NCBI GenBank assembly: GCA_963816855.1
Contig: CAWFMA010000017.1
Span: 85,802 to 149,801, forward strand
Direction: 5' to 3'
From: DASTFP01 sp963816855
GTDB lineage: Bacteria > Verrucomicrobiota > Verrucomicrobiia > Chthoniobacterales > Terrimicrobiaceae
DNA: 64,000 bases
Of the stretch, positions 33,265 through 42,271 are shown one piece after another (the stretch's first letter is position 1; each line of letters begins with the position of its first letter). Position numbers and translations under genes: made by a program. A model generated the notes under the pieces. It made no database searches, was not told the DNA's origin, and saw only the letters and a program-made list of their open reading frames with translations.

Positions 33265-34278
33265 ATGTACCAGGGCGCAATCATCGGATTGGGAAACGTG
33301 GCGCTGGGCGGCCATTTGCCCGGATGGCAAAGACGCTCGGAGTTTCGCATTGTCGCGGGCGTCGATTCGGAGCCGAAGAGATGGAAGCTTCTGAAGGAGG
33401 CATTGCCGGCGGCGGCGACCTATTCTTCCATCGCGGATCTGCCGCCCGATCTCCAATTTATCGACATTTGCACTCCTCCACATACCCATTTTGAGATCGC
33501 CGCCTCCGCCCTGAAGCGCGGTTGGAACGTTCTCTGCGAGAAGCCCCTCGTGCTGACGGAAGAGCAGTTTCATGAGCTTCGCCGATTGGCAACGGAGCGG
33601 AACCTGGTGTTGTTCACCGTCCACAACTGGAAGTTTGCTCCGATCTGTCGCCAGATCACGGATTTAATCCGGAGCGGGGTTCTCGGCGAAATCCGCCATT
33701 GCGCCTGGCAGGTGATGCGAGACGGACCATCCGTCACCACCGGCACCGATAACTGGCGGCTCGATCCTCAGAGATCGGGCGGGGGCATCCTCGTAGACCA
33801 CGGGTGGCACGCATTCTATTTGCTCCTGGAGTGGTTGGCCCGGAGCCCAACGGCCGTCCGAGCTTCGCTCGAGAATCGTCGGCAGCCGCGGTTGGACGTG
33901 GAAGATACGGCAATCGTCTCGCTTCAGTTTGATGGCGCCAAAGGGCGTGCGCCAACCGCCCACGTTTTCCTGACCTGGGCGTCGCCAACGCGACGGAATC
34001 TGGGAATCATCGAGGGAAGTCTCGGGCGTTTGAGCATCGAGGACAGTTCTCTTTGCCTTGATGGCGGGGCCGGGGGGCGAAAGGATTTTTTCTTCGATTC
34101 CGCACTGTCCAGCGGTTCACATCACCCGGACTGGTTTGAATTTGTCGCGGAAGAATTTTTACATGAATTGAAGGACGATTCCCATCGGGGGACTAATCTG
34201 AGCGCGGCCCATCTTTGCCTCCGCCTAATCGACCGGTGCCGGGCCTCAGATCGCGCGAGGGAATTCGTGCCGCTTTGA
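33265..34278 (+). CDS. Gfo/Idh/MocA-family NAD(P)-dependent oxidoreductase
   Basis: A 337-residue protein with an N-terminal Rossmann motif (AIIGLGNVALGGHLPG) and the family's FIDICTPPHTHFEIA and VLCEKPLVL, the latter containing the EKP motif with a conserved lysine. In the C-terminal domain DHGWHAFYLLLEWL holds the substrate-site His/Asp pair. Members oxidise or reduce sugars and cyclitols, including inositol 2-dehydrogenase, so oxidation of an inositol moiety is plausible. It is separated from the aminotransferase by 141 bp and from the next gene by only a few bases. Confidence 0.85.
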   Translation: MYQGAIIGLGNVALGGHLPGWQRRSEFRIVAGVDSEPKRWKLLKEALPAAATYSSIADLPPDLQFIDICTPPHTHFEIAASALKRGWNVLCEKPLVLTEEQFHELRRLATERNLVLFTVHNWKFAPICRQITDLIRSGVLGEIRHCAWQVMRDGPSVTTGTDNWRLDPQRSGGGILVDHGWHAFYLLLEWLARSPTAVRASLENRRQPRLDVEDTAIVSLQFDGAKGRAPTAHVFLTWASPTRRNLGIIEGSLGRLSIEDSSLCLDGGAGGRKDFFFDSALSSGSHHPDWFEFVAEEFLHELKDDSHRGTNLSAAHLCLRLIDRCRASDRAREFVPL

Positions 34279-34285
34279 TTGCGTG

Positions 34286-35461
34286 ATGTCTCCCCTGGTC
34301 ATTCCGTTTTGGGATTCTTGTCCACCGGCCGATGCCTGCCTGCTCGGGGTGGATTTCTTGGACCGCATTGCGCGGCAGTCCCGGAGAGCGGGTTTCGGCG
34401 AGGTAATCGTCCGGCCGGGGCCCGACGCCATTCGCAAACTGCCCGAACGATTCCTGATTGTCTTTCCAAATTTGTTACTTTCCGATCGCGGATGGAAGCG
34501 GTTGCACTCTCTGGAAGCAGACTGTGACACGCTGACAGCGCTGAGCACATCGGACTCAATCGCCCTGATACGCTCGAAAGACGCGGACCTGATTCGTGCT
34601 GCGTTTGCAGCGTCTCGCAACTATCAGGAGTTGTTGGCCAGGCTCCGCTCTCGCCTGCGCTCCGACTACATGGGCGTGGCAGGTTCGGATTCGGTTGTTT
34701 TTCGGAGCGAACGCGATCGAGAGGACGTCGAAAGGTGGTTGCTGCGCGGCCTCATCAAGGATTCTGAAGGCTTCATGTCCCGATATCTCGAACGCCGGAT
34801 TTCCCTTGCGGTCTCCCGAAGGCTGGCAAAGACGCGAGTGACTCCCGATGCGATGACTTTGGTCAGTGTCGGAATCGGAATCATCGGCGCCGTTTTCTTT
34901 GTTTTTCCCCGGCGCCGGTCGCATGTGCTCGGGGCCTTGCTATTGTGGCTTCATTCGGTGCTCGATGGATGCGATGGGGAGCTGGCCCGGCTCAAATTCG
35001 CGGAATCGCGGCGGGGTGGCTTGCTCGATTTTTGGGGCGACAACGTCGTCCATTCGGCGGTTTTTCTGGCGATCGCGCTTCGTCTTTACCTGGACCGTTC
35101 GCGGGCACTCGCGTTTTCTCTGGCGGCCCTCTCGGTGGGCGGGACACTTGTTTCGGCGGGCTTTGTCTATTGGACAACTATGAGACGGAAGCCGACCGAG
35201 GGCCCGCTATTCGCCTCAGTCGTCGATTCGACGTTGGTGAAACCGGGGGAGCTTGCCGCCGCGGAAAGGATCGCTGACCAGTTGGCGCGACGCGACTTTA
35301 TCTATTTGGTGGTGGCACTCGCCGTTCTCGGCAAGGTGAGGTGGTTTCTTTGGATGGGCGCGGTGGGCGCGCCCATCTATTTTCTGGCGTTGACCGCTTT
35401 CAAGTTGAAGAATCGCCCGGCGTCGCGGCAACAAAATCCGATCGCGCAAAATTCCCAATGA
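34286..35461 (+). CDS. CDP-alcohol phosphotransferase with N-terminal extension (DIPP-synthase-like)
   Basis: A 391-residue membrane enzyme. The catalytic signature D-G-x2-A-R-x8-G-x3-D-x3-D is complete: DGELAR at 230-235, Gly244, Asp248 and Asp252. Several membrane helices surround it (VSVGIGIIGAVFFVF, HVLGALLLWLHSVLDGC). The roughly 150-residue soluble N-terminus (DFLDRIARQSRRAGFGEVIV onwards) resembles a shortened nucleotidyltransferase-like domain. The stretch DSEGFMSRYLERRISLAVSR then leads into the membrane domain, as in bifunctional IPCT/DIPP synthases of hyperthermophiles. The enzyme would transfer a phospho-alcohol from CDP-inositol to an acceptor hydroxyl. The start may also be GTG 34283. 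Confidence 0.85.
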   Translation: MSPLVIPFWDSCPPADACLLGVDFLDRIARQSRRAGFGEVIVRPGPDAIRKLPERFLIVFPNLLLSDRGWKRLHSLEADCDTLTALSTSDSIALIRSKDADLIRAAFAASRNYQELLARLRSRLRSDYMGVAGSDSVVFRSERDREDVERWLLRGLIKDSEGFMSRYLERRISLAVSRRLAKTRVTPDAMTLVSVGIGIIGAVFFVFPRRRSHVLGALLLWLHSVLDGCDGELARLKFAESRRGGLLDFWGDNVVHSAVFLAIALRLYLDRSRALAFSLAALSVGGTLVSAGFVYWTTMRRKPTEGPLFASVVDSTLVKPGELAAAERIADQLARRDFIYLVVALAVLGKVRWFLWMGAVGAPIYFLALTAFKLKNRPASRQQNPIAQNSQ

Positions 35462-36870
35462 GTGAACAAACTTCGTATTATCCCGAACTGGCCAAGGAAA
35501 TTCAACCTGCTCGAGGTGATCTGGGCGTCCTCTTGCCCGGAATGGGCGCCGTGGCCACGACCTTTATCGCGGGGACGCTTCTGGCACGCAAAGGCTTGGC
35601 GCAGCCATTTGGTTCGATCTCGCAGATGCAACGGATCCGTCTTGGAAAGCGCACCAAGCCCCGCTTTCCGCTCGTCAAGGAGTTCGTTCCTTTGGCGGAT
35701 TTGAAGCAGTTGGTGTTCGGAGGATGGGATATTTCCCGCGAAAATTGTTACCAGACGGCAATTCGATCGGGGGTCTTGCCGCCGCACATCCTCGAGCCTG
35801 TGAGAAAGGAATTGGAGGGAATCCGTTCGTTTCCTGCGGCATTCGATCGACGGTACGTTCGAAAGTTGGACGGGCGGCACGTAAAGCGGGCGGAAAACAA
35901 GATGGAACTCGCCGAAGCCGTCATTCGGGATATCCAGAATTTTCGGAAGAAGAACGGCTTGAAGCGCGCCGTGATGGTCTGGTGCGGATCGACCGAGGTT
36001 TATATGCAGCCCCAGAAGGTGCACGAGTCCATAGAAGCCTTCGAACGGGGGCTGAAGGCCAATTCCAGGCAGATTTCTTCCTCGATGATTTATGCTTACG
36101 CGGCTCTTCAAACGGGAACGCCCTACGCCAACGGCGCGCCGAATTTGTCGGCGGATATCCCGGCGCTCGTGGAGTTGGCCCAGAAAAACAAAGTCCCGGT
36201 TACGGGAAAGGATTTCAAGACCGGCCAGACCTTCATGAAAACCATCGTCGCGCCGGGACTGAAGGCCAGAATGCTCGGGGTCAGCGGTTGGTTTTCGACC
36301 AACATCCTGGGCAACCGGGACGGCGAAGTATTGGATGATCCGGACTCGTTCCGGACCAAGGAAGTGAGCAAGACCAGCGTGCTGGACTCAGTCTTGCAGC
36401 CCGCGCTTTATCCCGACCTCTACAAGCAAATCTTCCACAAGGTCCGAATTGAATACTATCCGCCCCGGGGCGACGCGAAGGAGGGTTGGGACAACATCGA
36501 TATCTTTGGGTGGTGCGGGATGCCGATGCAGATCAAGATCAATTTTCTTTGCCGTGATTCGATCCTGGCCGCGCCGATCGTTCTGGATCTGGCCCTGTTC
36601 CTGGACTTGGCTCAGCGCGCGGGCCTGGGAGGGATCCAGGAATGGCTGTCGTTTTATTTCAAATCGCCAATGTCCCGGCTTGATCTGAAGCCGGAACACG
36701 ACTTGTTCATTCAGCATCTGAAATTGCAAAACACTTTGCGCATTCTGATGGGCGAAGAAGTGCTCGACCACTCGGGGCTTGACTATTACGAGTCGGGTGA
36801 AGACGCGGTGTCGAGTAACGGAGCGACGGCTCCCCGGCGGGCGCGCCGTACGAGGAACGCAGACGTTTGA
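35458..36870 (+). CDS. ino1: myo-Inositol-1-phosphate synthase
   Basis: A 470-residue enzyme that cyclises glucose 6-phosphate to inositol 1-phosphate through an NAD-dependent oxidation-aldol-reduction cycle. The NAD-binding turn is GVLLPGMGAVATTFIAG at 23-39. Family motifs include LVFGGWDISRENCYQTAI, NGAPNLSADIPALVELA, VTGKDFKTGQTFMKTIVAPG, LGVSGWFSTNILGNRDG and the C-terminal YYPPRGDAKEGWDNIDIFGW. Bacterial and archaeal enzymes of this kind feed phosphatidylinositol, mycothiol or di-inositol-phosphate pathways. It overlaps the CDP-alcohol phosphotransferase by 4 bp (ATGA), which links inositol supply to inositol transfer. Confidence 0.95.
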   Translation: MSEQTSYYPELAKEIQPARGDLGVLLPGMGAVATTFIAGTLLARKGLAQPFGSISQMQRIRLGKRTKPRFPLVKEFVPLADLKQLVFGGWDISRENCYQTAIRSGVLPPHILEPVRKELEGIRSFPAAFDRRYVRKLDGRHVKRAENKMELAEAVIRDIQNFRKKNGLKRAVMVWCGSTEVYMQPQKVHESIEAFERGLKANSRQISSSMIYAYAALQTGTPYANGAPNLSADIPALVELAQKNKVPVTGKDFKTGQTFMKTIVAPGLKARMLGVSGWFSTNILGNRDGEVLDDPDSFRTKEVSKTSVLDSVLQPALYPDLYKQIFHKVRIEYYPPRGDAKEGWDNIDIFGWCGMPMQIKINFLCRDSILAAPIVLDLALFLDLAQRAGLGGIQEWLSFYFKSPMSRLDLKPEHDLFIQHLKLQNTLRILMGEEVLDHSGLDYYESGEDAVSSNGATAPRRARRTRNADV

Positions 36871-36884
36871 AATTGCGCCGAGTC

Positions 36885-37319
36885 ATGAGCCAGGCCGGAT
36901 CTGGCGGAGCTCTCCGTCTGCGGGAAATTCTGCCTTGGCTTCTGGCGGTCATCATCTTTCCGCTGCTCTTACGTGCCGAGTCCCCGCCGGAGGACCCGGT
37001 GCGGCCGGACGCGATTTTGCTCACGATCTTTCTGAAACACGACCAGGGGCTGACCCTCGCGGAAATTCAGAAATTGCAGGAAGAGCAGGGATTTTGGAAA
37101 GCGTTCCCTCCCGAGGGCACCAGGGTGGTAAGCTGGTACGTGATGATGGGCATCGGGCAGGTTGTTACCCTCGAGGTTCCCGCATCGAAGTTGAGGGATG
37201 TGAACGTCGCGTTGGAAAAAACGGCGTGGAAGGCGTTCCGTACGGAATTCTACCCGACCTACGATCTTTACCCGATAATAAGGGACAAGCTCGCCAATCC
37301 CGCCAAGAAAAGCCCCTAA
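36885..37319 (+). CDS. Conserved hypothetical small exported protein
   Basis: A protein of about 144 residues with an N-terminal hydrophobic segment (LPWLLAVIIFPLLLRAES) that looks like a signal peptide. The mature domain, about 105 residues, has a distinctive pattern: ILLTIFLKHDQGLTLAEIQ, then GTRVVSWYVMMGIGQVVTLE and AFRTEFYPTYDLYPI. I know such sequences only as a conserved domain without function. It might be a single-domain ligand-binding protein of the ferredoxin-like fold. The ATG at 36885 or a TTG at 36867 overlapping the inositol synthase stop could start it. Its position suggests co-transcription with the inositol cluster. Confidence 0.65.
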   Translation: MSQAGSGGALRLREILPWLLAVIIFPLLLRAESPPEDPVRPDAILLTIFLKHDQGLTLAEIQKLQEEQGFWKAFPPEGTRVVSWYVMMGIGQVVTLEVPASKLRDVNVALEKTAWKAFRTEFYPTYDLYPIIRDKLANPAKKSP

Positions 37320-37330
37320 GTTTTTCCATC

Positions 37331-38311
37331 GTGACCGACGAAAGACTGCAAATTTTTTGCGACGCGCCGTTAAGCGCCTCCGCACGGAAAATGCTTGAGG
37401 ACGGCACCGCCTCGCACGAACTCATTTTCCCGCAACGCTCCGTCGATTCGGTCCTGGTGAGCACGAACCCGGATCCGGCGCTGGCGACGGCGGACATCGC
37501 CCTCGGTCAGCCCGACGTGGCGACGGTGATGGATTCAAACCGTCTTCGTTGGATCCATCTGACCAGCGCCGGCTATGCGCGTTATGATACCGAGGAATTT
37601 CGCGCTTTCGTGAAGTCCCGCGAGTTGATGGTCACGAACAGCTCAACCGTCTATGCGGAGGCGTGCGCCGAGCATGTCTTCGCCTTCATGCTGGCGCAGG
37701 CCCGCAGGCTGCCGGAGGGGCTTGGGGCGCGGTGCGAGATAGGTTCGCCGCGCTGGACGCAGCTTCGAGAGGGCTCGACCCTCTTGCGGGGCCAGAGCGC
37801 GACGATCCTTGGGTTTGGCGCCATTGCGGCACGGTTGGTCGAGTTGGTTGGTCCGTTTGGAATGGCGGTGGTTGCAATGCGGCGCAACCCGAGGGGGGAC
37901 GAGGGAATTCCTATCGTGAGGCCGGACCAATTGCCGCAGGCCCTCTCGACGGCCGACCACGTGATAAACGTCCTGCCCGACAACCCGGAGTCGCAACGTT
38001 TCGTTTCCGCGGAACGGCTGAAGTTCATGAAGGCCGGCGCAATATTCTACAACATCGGACGCGGCACGACGGTTGATCAGGAGGCGCTCTTCGAGGCCCT
38101 GAGATCCCGCCGCCTTGGCGCCGCCTGGCTCGACGTCTCCGACCCTGAGCCGCTGCCCGACGACCATCCCCTCTGGAGTGCGCCGAACTGCTATATCACG
38201 CCGCACACCGCCGGAGGCCATCAAAACGAGTCCGAGACGCTGGTGCGTCATTTTCTTGAGAACTTTCAGCGCTTTGTCACAAAGTCACCGCTCCGGGACA
38301 AAATCATGTAG
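37331..38311 (+). CDS. D-2-hydroxyacid dehydrogenase family protein
   Basis: A 326-residue NAD-dependent dehydrogenase. The N-terminal substrate domain begins VTDERLQIFCDAPLSASARK. The Rossmann motif is ATILGFGAIAARLVELVGPF, followed by DHVINVLPDNPESQRF. Active-site residues follow the family: Arg in FYNIGRGTTVDQEAL, Glu in DVSDPEPLPDDHPLW and the catalytic His in NCYITPHTAGGH. GTG 37331 is the likely start, 11 bp after the previous gene. The substrate is unknown (2-keto/2-hydroxy acids such as phosphoglycerate or glyoxylate in relatives). It could belong to the inositol operon or be a downstream passenger. Confidence 0.85.
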   Translation: MTDERLQIFCDAPLSASARKMLEDGTASHELIFPQRSVDSVLVSTNPDPALATADIALGQPDVATVMDSNRLRWIHLTSAGYARYDTEEFRAFVKSRELMVTNSSTVYAEACAEHVFAFMLAQARRLPEGLGARCEIGSPRWTQLREGSTLLRGQSATILGFGAIAARLVELVGPFGMAVVAMRRNPRGDEGIPIVRPDQLPQALSTADHVINVLPDNPESQRFVSAERLKFMKAGAIFYNIGRGTTVDQEALFEALRSRRLGAAWLDVSDPEPLPDDHPLWSAPNCYITPHTAGGHQNESETLVRHFLENFQRFVTKSPLRDKIM

Positions 38312-38361
38312 AAAGCGCGGTTTCCCCCTATGAGCGCGCGGGTTCGCTTTTTCCGGAATCC

Positions 38362-40533
38362 ATGATTGTAAACCGGCATCCGCTCGCCGGTATCGCGAAG
38401 CTCGCCAGCGCCTGGCAGCCCGACCTGGCTCGCGCCACGCGAGCGACCGCCGGGCTTATTTTGCCCCTGCTTCTGGCCGAGACGGGGCGAATTCCCCTCC
38501 ATGTCATCTTTGCGGCAATCGCTGCTCAAAATGTCGCAATGGCGGATGTTCGCGGGTCCTACTCGCTAAGATTGGCGATCTTGTCCTCCGGGGTTTTCTT
38601 GTTGGGCCTGGCTGCCGCGCTCGGCTCGATGAGTTCTCAGCATCTGTGGCTGGCCCTCTTGCTTACCGCGCTGATGGCAGTCGTTGCCGGCAGCCTGAGG
38701 CATCTCAGCCCGGATTACGGGCCTCCACTGGCCGCGCCACTCGTTTTTATTTTCTTGCTGGCTTCCGCCGAGAATCCGGGCCACGCGGGTGTTCTTAATC
38801 ACTTGTTGTCCACTTGGGCTGGAGGCTGCTTTGGTCTTCTACTGCAAATGGCCCTCTGGCCGTTTCGTCCTCAGCATCCCTTGCGCCGGGCCACGGCGGA
38901 GTGCTGGCAGGCGGCGGCTGACATGCTCGAGACCCTGAACGATGATGATCTGCAAGGCGCCGCCCGAAATGACGCCATGGCTGCCAGGCAAACCCAGCTT
39001 CGGGGAATGCTTGACCGCACTCTGGTCACCCTCGATGCGGCGGAGTCCACACGAATGCGGCCACTGGTGGCCCGTCTCCAGAAACTGCATTTGCTCTCGG
39101 CGCGATTCTGCACACAACTGCTGGCGCTGGATTCGGCCATTGAGACTCATGGAACGGACCGGCCGGCCGCGGAAGAAGCTGCTGCCTTTCAACCCCTCCT
39201 GCAATCGTTGGAGAACATGGCGCGGGCCGTCGCGCTAACGATTGTCTCGCGGCAACCGTCGCACTGGACGGCACTGGAAGTACGGCTTCGACGCTTGTCG
39301 AATCTTTTGGAGGCGGCTCGGACGCGGCTGCTCGCGCGGTCCGCCAAACTGCCGCTCGGCAGGAATTTGGTGAATATTCTCCGGCAGATCGAGAGCCTCG
39401 TGCCGGAAATTCGGTCTGCTGCGCGGGACACGGTTGACCGGGCCAGCGAGCGCGGGGCCTTTTCCCTGGAGTTGCTGGATTTGCACACTTGGCGGCTCGG
39501 TTCCTTGGCGACCGCGCTCAACCTGAGCCTCGGGATTGACCCGGCCCTCGTGCGCTATGTGCTTAGGCTGGGGACCCTGCTGGTTTTCAGCGTGTTTGTC
39601 TACAAATGGCTCGCCATTCCACATGGATATTGGCTCGGCTTGACTTTTGTGGTCGTAATTCAGCCGGACTATGGGTCCACCCGCCAGCGGGCAGCTGAAC
39701 GCGTCGTGGGCACCTTGTTGGGGAGTCTGTTGGCCAGCGGACTATTGTTCTTGCATCTCCCGCACGCGGCGCTCCTGGCCTCCGCCGCCATCATGTCGTT
39801 CCTGTTCGCCCTTTTTCTTAAGCGCAAGTATGACGTCGCGGTTGTTTTCCTGACGGTGATGGTCGTTCTCTTGACGGAAATAGGAGGTCCGGTGAGTTGG
39901 CAACTCACCATCGAGCGGTTGGGTTGCACGCTTGCCGGCGGCGCGCTGGCAGTGTTGGCTGCGCACCTTATGTGGCCTGCCTGGGAAAAGGATCGCTTTC
40001 AACCTCTCGTAAGCGAGGCCCTGCGCGCCGGCAGCCAATACACAAGCTTGTTGTGTCGATGTTTGCGGGAGGGAACCGGACGCACGGCGGATCTGATTCC
40101 TTCAAAGCGCCGCCTGGAAACCGCCAACAGTGAAATGTTTGCTTCATTGCGGCGAATGTACGGAGAGCCAAAGAATCGGGCCGAGATTCTCCAGGAGGCC
40201 GCCGCAGCCGCGAACGGCAATCTCCGGCTAACACGCATCCTCAATCTGCTTTTGGTGCATTTGGCTAGCAAACCGCGGCCGGTGACCGAAAGCGCCCTGT
40301 CAGAGTGGGAGGCAGCGGCGACGTCGGCGCTGGATCTTCTGGCGAGCGCGGAGACAGACGAAGCCTCAGCCGCACTGGCCCTGTCACGTCTTGAAGCTGT
40401 CGAGCTCAGCGATCAGGGAACAAACCGGGATCGCGACTCGTGGGTCTTCGTTCAGTTGGCGCGGGCTTCGACGGAGCTTAGCGCAATGCTTATAAAAGAA
40501 ATTCACGGCAGGGACGCGGAACCCGCTGCCTGA
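38362..40533 (+). CDS. FUSC-family inner-membrane protein
   Basis: A 723-residue membrane protein with two hydrophobic halves separated by cytoplasmic domains, as in YccS/AaeB-like FUSC proteins. The first half (residues about 25-150) has helices such as TAGLILPLLLAETGRIPLHV and LILPLLLAETG. The second repeats the pattern after about 400 (LGTLLVFSVFVYKWLAIPHG, then WLGLTFVVVIQPDYGSTRQR with the conserved QPDYGST-R motif). Relatives export aromatic carboxylic acids. The substrate here is unknown and no membrane-fusion partner gene is adjacent. The gene is intact although it lies just upstream of a decayed element. Confidence 0.87.
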   Translation: MIVNRHPLAGIAKLASAWQPDLARATRATAGLILPLLLAETGRIPLHVIFAAIAAQNVAMADVRGSYSLRLAILSSGVFLLGLAAALGSMSSQHLWLALLLTALMAVVAGSLRHLSPDYGPPLAAPLVFIFLLASAENPGHAGVLNHLLSTWAGGCFGLLLQMALWPFRPQHPLRRATAECWQAAADMLETLNDDDLQGAARNDAMAARQTQLRGMLDRTLVTLDAAESTRMRPLVARLQKLHLLSARFCTQLLALDSAIETHGTDRPAAEEAAAFQPLLQSLENMARAVALTIVSRQPSHWTALEVRLRRLSNLLEAARTRLLARSAKLPLGRNLVNILRQIESLVPEIRSAARDTVDRASERGAFSLELLDLHTWRLGSLATALNLSLGIDPALVRYVLRLGTLLVFSVFVYKWLAIPHGYWLGLTFVVVIQPDYGSTRQRAAERVVGTLLGSLLASGLLFLHLPHAALLASAAIMSFLFALFLKRKYDVAVVFLTVMVVLLTEIGGPVSWQLTIERLGCTLAGGALAVLAAHLMWPAWEKDRFQPLVSEALRAGSQYTSLLCRCLREGTGRTADLIPSKRRLETANSEMFASLRRMYGEPKNRAEILQEAAAAANGNLRLTRILNLLLVHLASKPRPVTESALSEWEAAATSALDLLASAETDEASAALALSRLEAVELSDQGTNRDRDSWVFVQLARASTELSAMLIKEIHGRDAEPAA

Positions 40534-40689
40534 AGGTTTCGGGGCGGCTTCCGGATCCATCCGCGGCGCCGGGGCAGGAATTATTCGTTGTGCCGTCGTG
40601 GCAACCGGCTTTACTTGTCAGAAATCACGAAAGCTCGTCCGAGGCGCCAATTGGCTGGGCGAGCCTTTGCAACAGCGAAGCATAAAATT

Positions 40690-41052
40690 ATGGAATTCAG
40701 ACAGCTTGGAGGATCGGGATTTTCCGTGCCCGTGCTCAGCCTTGGCACCGGGACATTCGGCGGTGCAAACGACTTTTTCAAAGCCTGGGGGAGCAGCGGA
40801 GTCGAAGAGGCGACGAGACTTGTCACCATCTGCCTGGAAGCGGGTCTTAACATGTTCGACTCGGCCGATGTCTATTCAAACGGAATGGCGGAGGAGATTC
40901 TGGGAAAGGCCATCGCCGGTCGCCGGGATGAAGTCATCATTTCAACCAAGGGAACCTTTCGCATGGGAGCCGGTCCGAATGAGGTTGGTTCATCCCGGCC
41001 TCCGTAACTTAGCCTTCCGTCCTTGATCAGGACATGCATGGACCATCTTGAC
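40690..41052 (+). pseudogene. Aldo/keto reductase, 5' fragment
   Basis: The frame from ATG 40690 encodes the N-terminal third of an aldo/keto reductase: MEFRQLGGSGFSVPVLSLGT, NMFDSADVYSNGMAEEILGK (catalytic Asp and Tyr) and DEVIISTKGTFRMG. After GSSR the frame is interrupted by about 23 extra bases. The family sequence LIRTCMDHL then resumes in another frame at 41023 and stops matching at about 41052. The remaining two thirds (Lys/His catalytic strand, NADP site) are absent from the window. The gene therefore appears cut by the integrative element whose integrase starts at 41088. Confidence 0.8.
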
Positions 41053-41087
41053 AAACAGGGATTGTCGCAGAACATGGTCTCACTTTC

Positions 41088-42245
41088 ATGCCGAGCATTT
41101 TCAAGCGTCCCGAGTCGCCGTTTTACGTGTGCAGCTTCGCGCTGCCGACGGCCGACGGTTGAAGAAGTCCACCAAAACAGGGGACCGCCGCAAGGCGCTC
41201 GAGTTTTGCCTCCTCCTCGAAAAGACCGCCATGAAGGCGCGGCGCAATGAGCTTACCGCAGCGCAGGGTCGCAAGCTTATCGCCGAGATGGTGGCTATCT
41301 CGTCCGGCGAGCAAATGCCGGCGCATACCGTTCGGGGATGGTTCGAAGAGTGGTTGTCTAACAAGACGGCCAGCGTGGGTGGACCAATGACCGCTCGATG
41401 CCGCAGGGTGCTTGAGGGGTTTCTGACTCACCTGGGTGGTCGGTCCAACGCGCCACTCGCCGCAATCTCTCCGAAAGACATAGCCTCTTTCCGGGACCGA
41501 CTCCGAGCGGAGGGAAGGACCGCGAGAACCACGAACAGCCTCGCCCTGGGGGTGCTAAGTCTTCCCTTTTCCTCCGCGCTGCGGCTTGGACATATCGCGA
41601 CAAACCCATGTGCCGCCGTTGATCCGATAAAGGACAGGGCGGAAGCGCGAACGTCCGGCCGGGAACCGTTCACCGGAGATGAGGTCGCCGCGTTGGTTGC
41701 CCACGCGGAAGGCGACTGGAAGGGCGCGATCATTCTTGGGGCTACCTCTGGTCTTCGGCTAGGCGACATCGCCAACCTCAAGTGGGAAGCATTGGATCTG
41801 GAAGCTGGCTTGCTTCGCCTTCAGACGCAAAAGACCGACGCGGTTGTCGTCGTTCCGTTGCACGCGGGGTTTCTCGACTGGCTTGCTGGTCAACCCAGAG
41901 GCATAGCCAAGGCGCACATCTTTCCCAAGTCTGGCCGGGATTGGAACCGCCGGACGCAAAGGCTTGTCAGCGCAGTTCAGCGACATCATGCGCAAGGCAG
42001 GCGTCGTCGGACGGGTTTCGGAACGCGGCGGGGAAAAGGGACGCACCCGCAACTCGAAGAGCTTCCACTCGCTGCGGCACCACTTTGTCTCGCAGCTTGC
42101 CAATCAGGGGGTCGCCCCCGACATCCGGCAAAAGCTGGCCGGCCATTCATCCGCCGCGGTGCATGGCATCTACTCTCACCATGAATTGGAGACGCTACGA
42201 GCGGCGGTCGCCAAGCTTCCGGCATTGGGAAGCGCGAGGTCGTAA
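41088..42245 (+). pseudogene. Tyrosine recombinase (element integrase), frameshifted
   Basis: The start is ATG 41088 with MPSIFKRPESPFYVCSFALP. A one-base shift near 41155 moves reading to RRLKKSTKTGDRRKALEFC. The SAM-like N-terminal domain and the first catalytic arginine (ILGATSGLRLGDIANLKWEA) are in one frame. A second shift near 41970 moves the C-terminal box into another frame: SFHSLRHHFVSQLANQGV supplies His-x-x-Arg, and LAGHSSAAVHGIYSH the second His and the nucleophilic Tyr. All catalytic residues exist but in two frames, so the gene is inactive unless the shifts are sequence errors. It marks the left end of the decayed element. Confidence 0.88.
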
Positions 42246-42271
42246 CATGATGTTTAGCGTCGACCGAGCAA

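Noticed and set aside
36123..37319. Treating the 37,331 dehydrogenase frame as starting at 36,779
   Set aside because: The frame is open that far upstream, but the first 184 codons overlap two other genes and lack similarity; GTG 37331 matches the family start.
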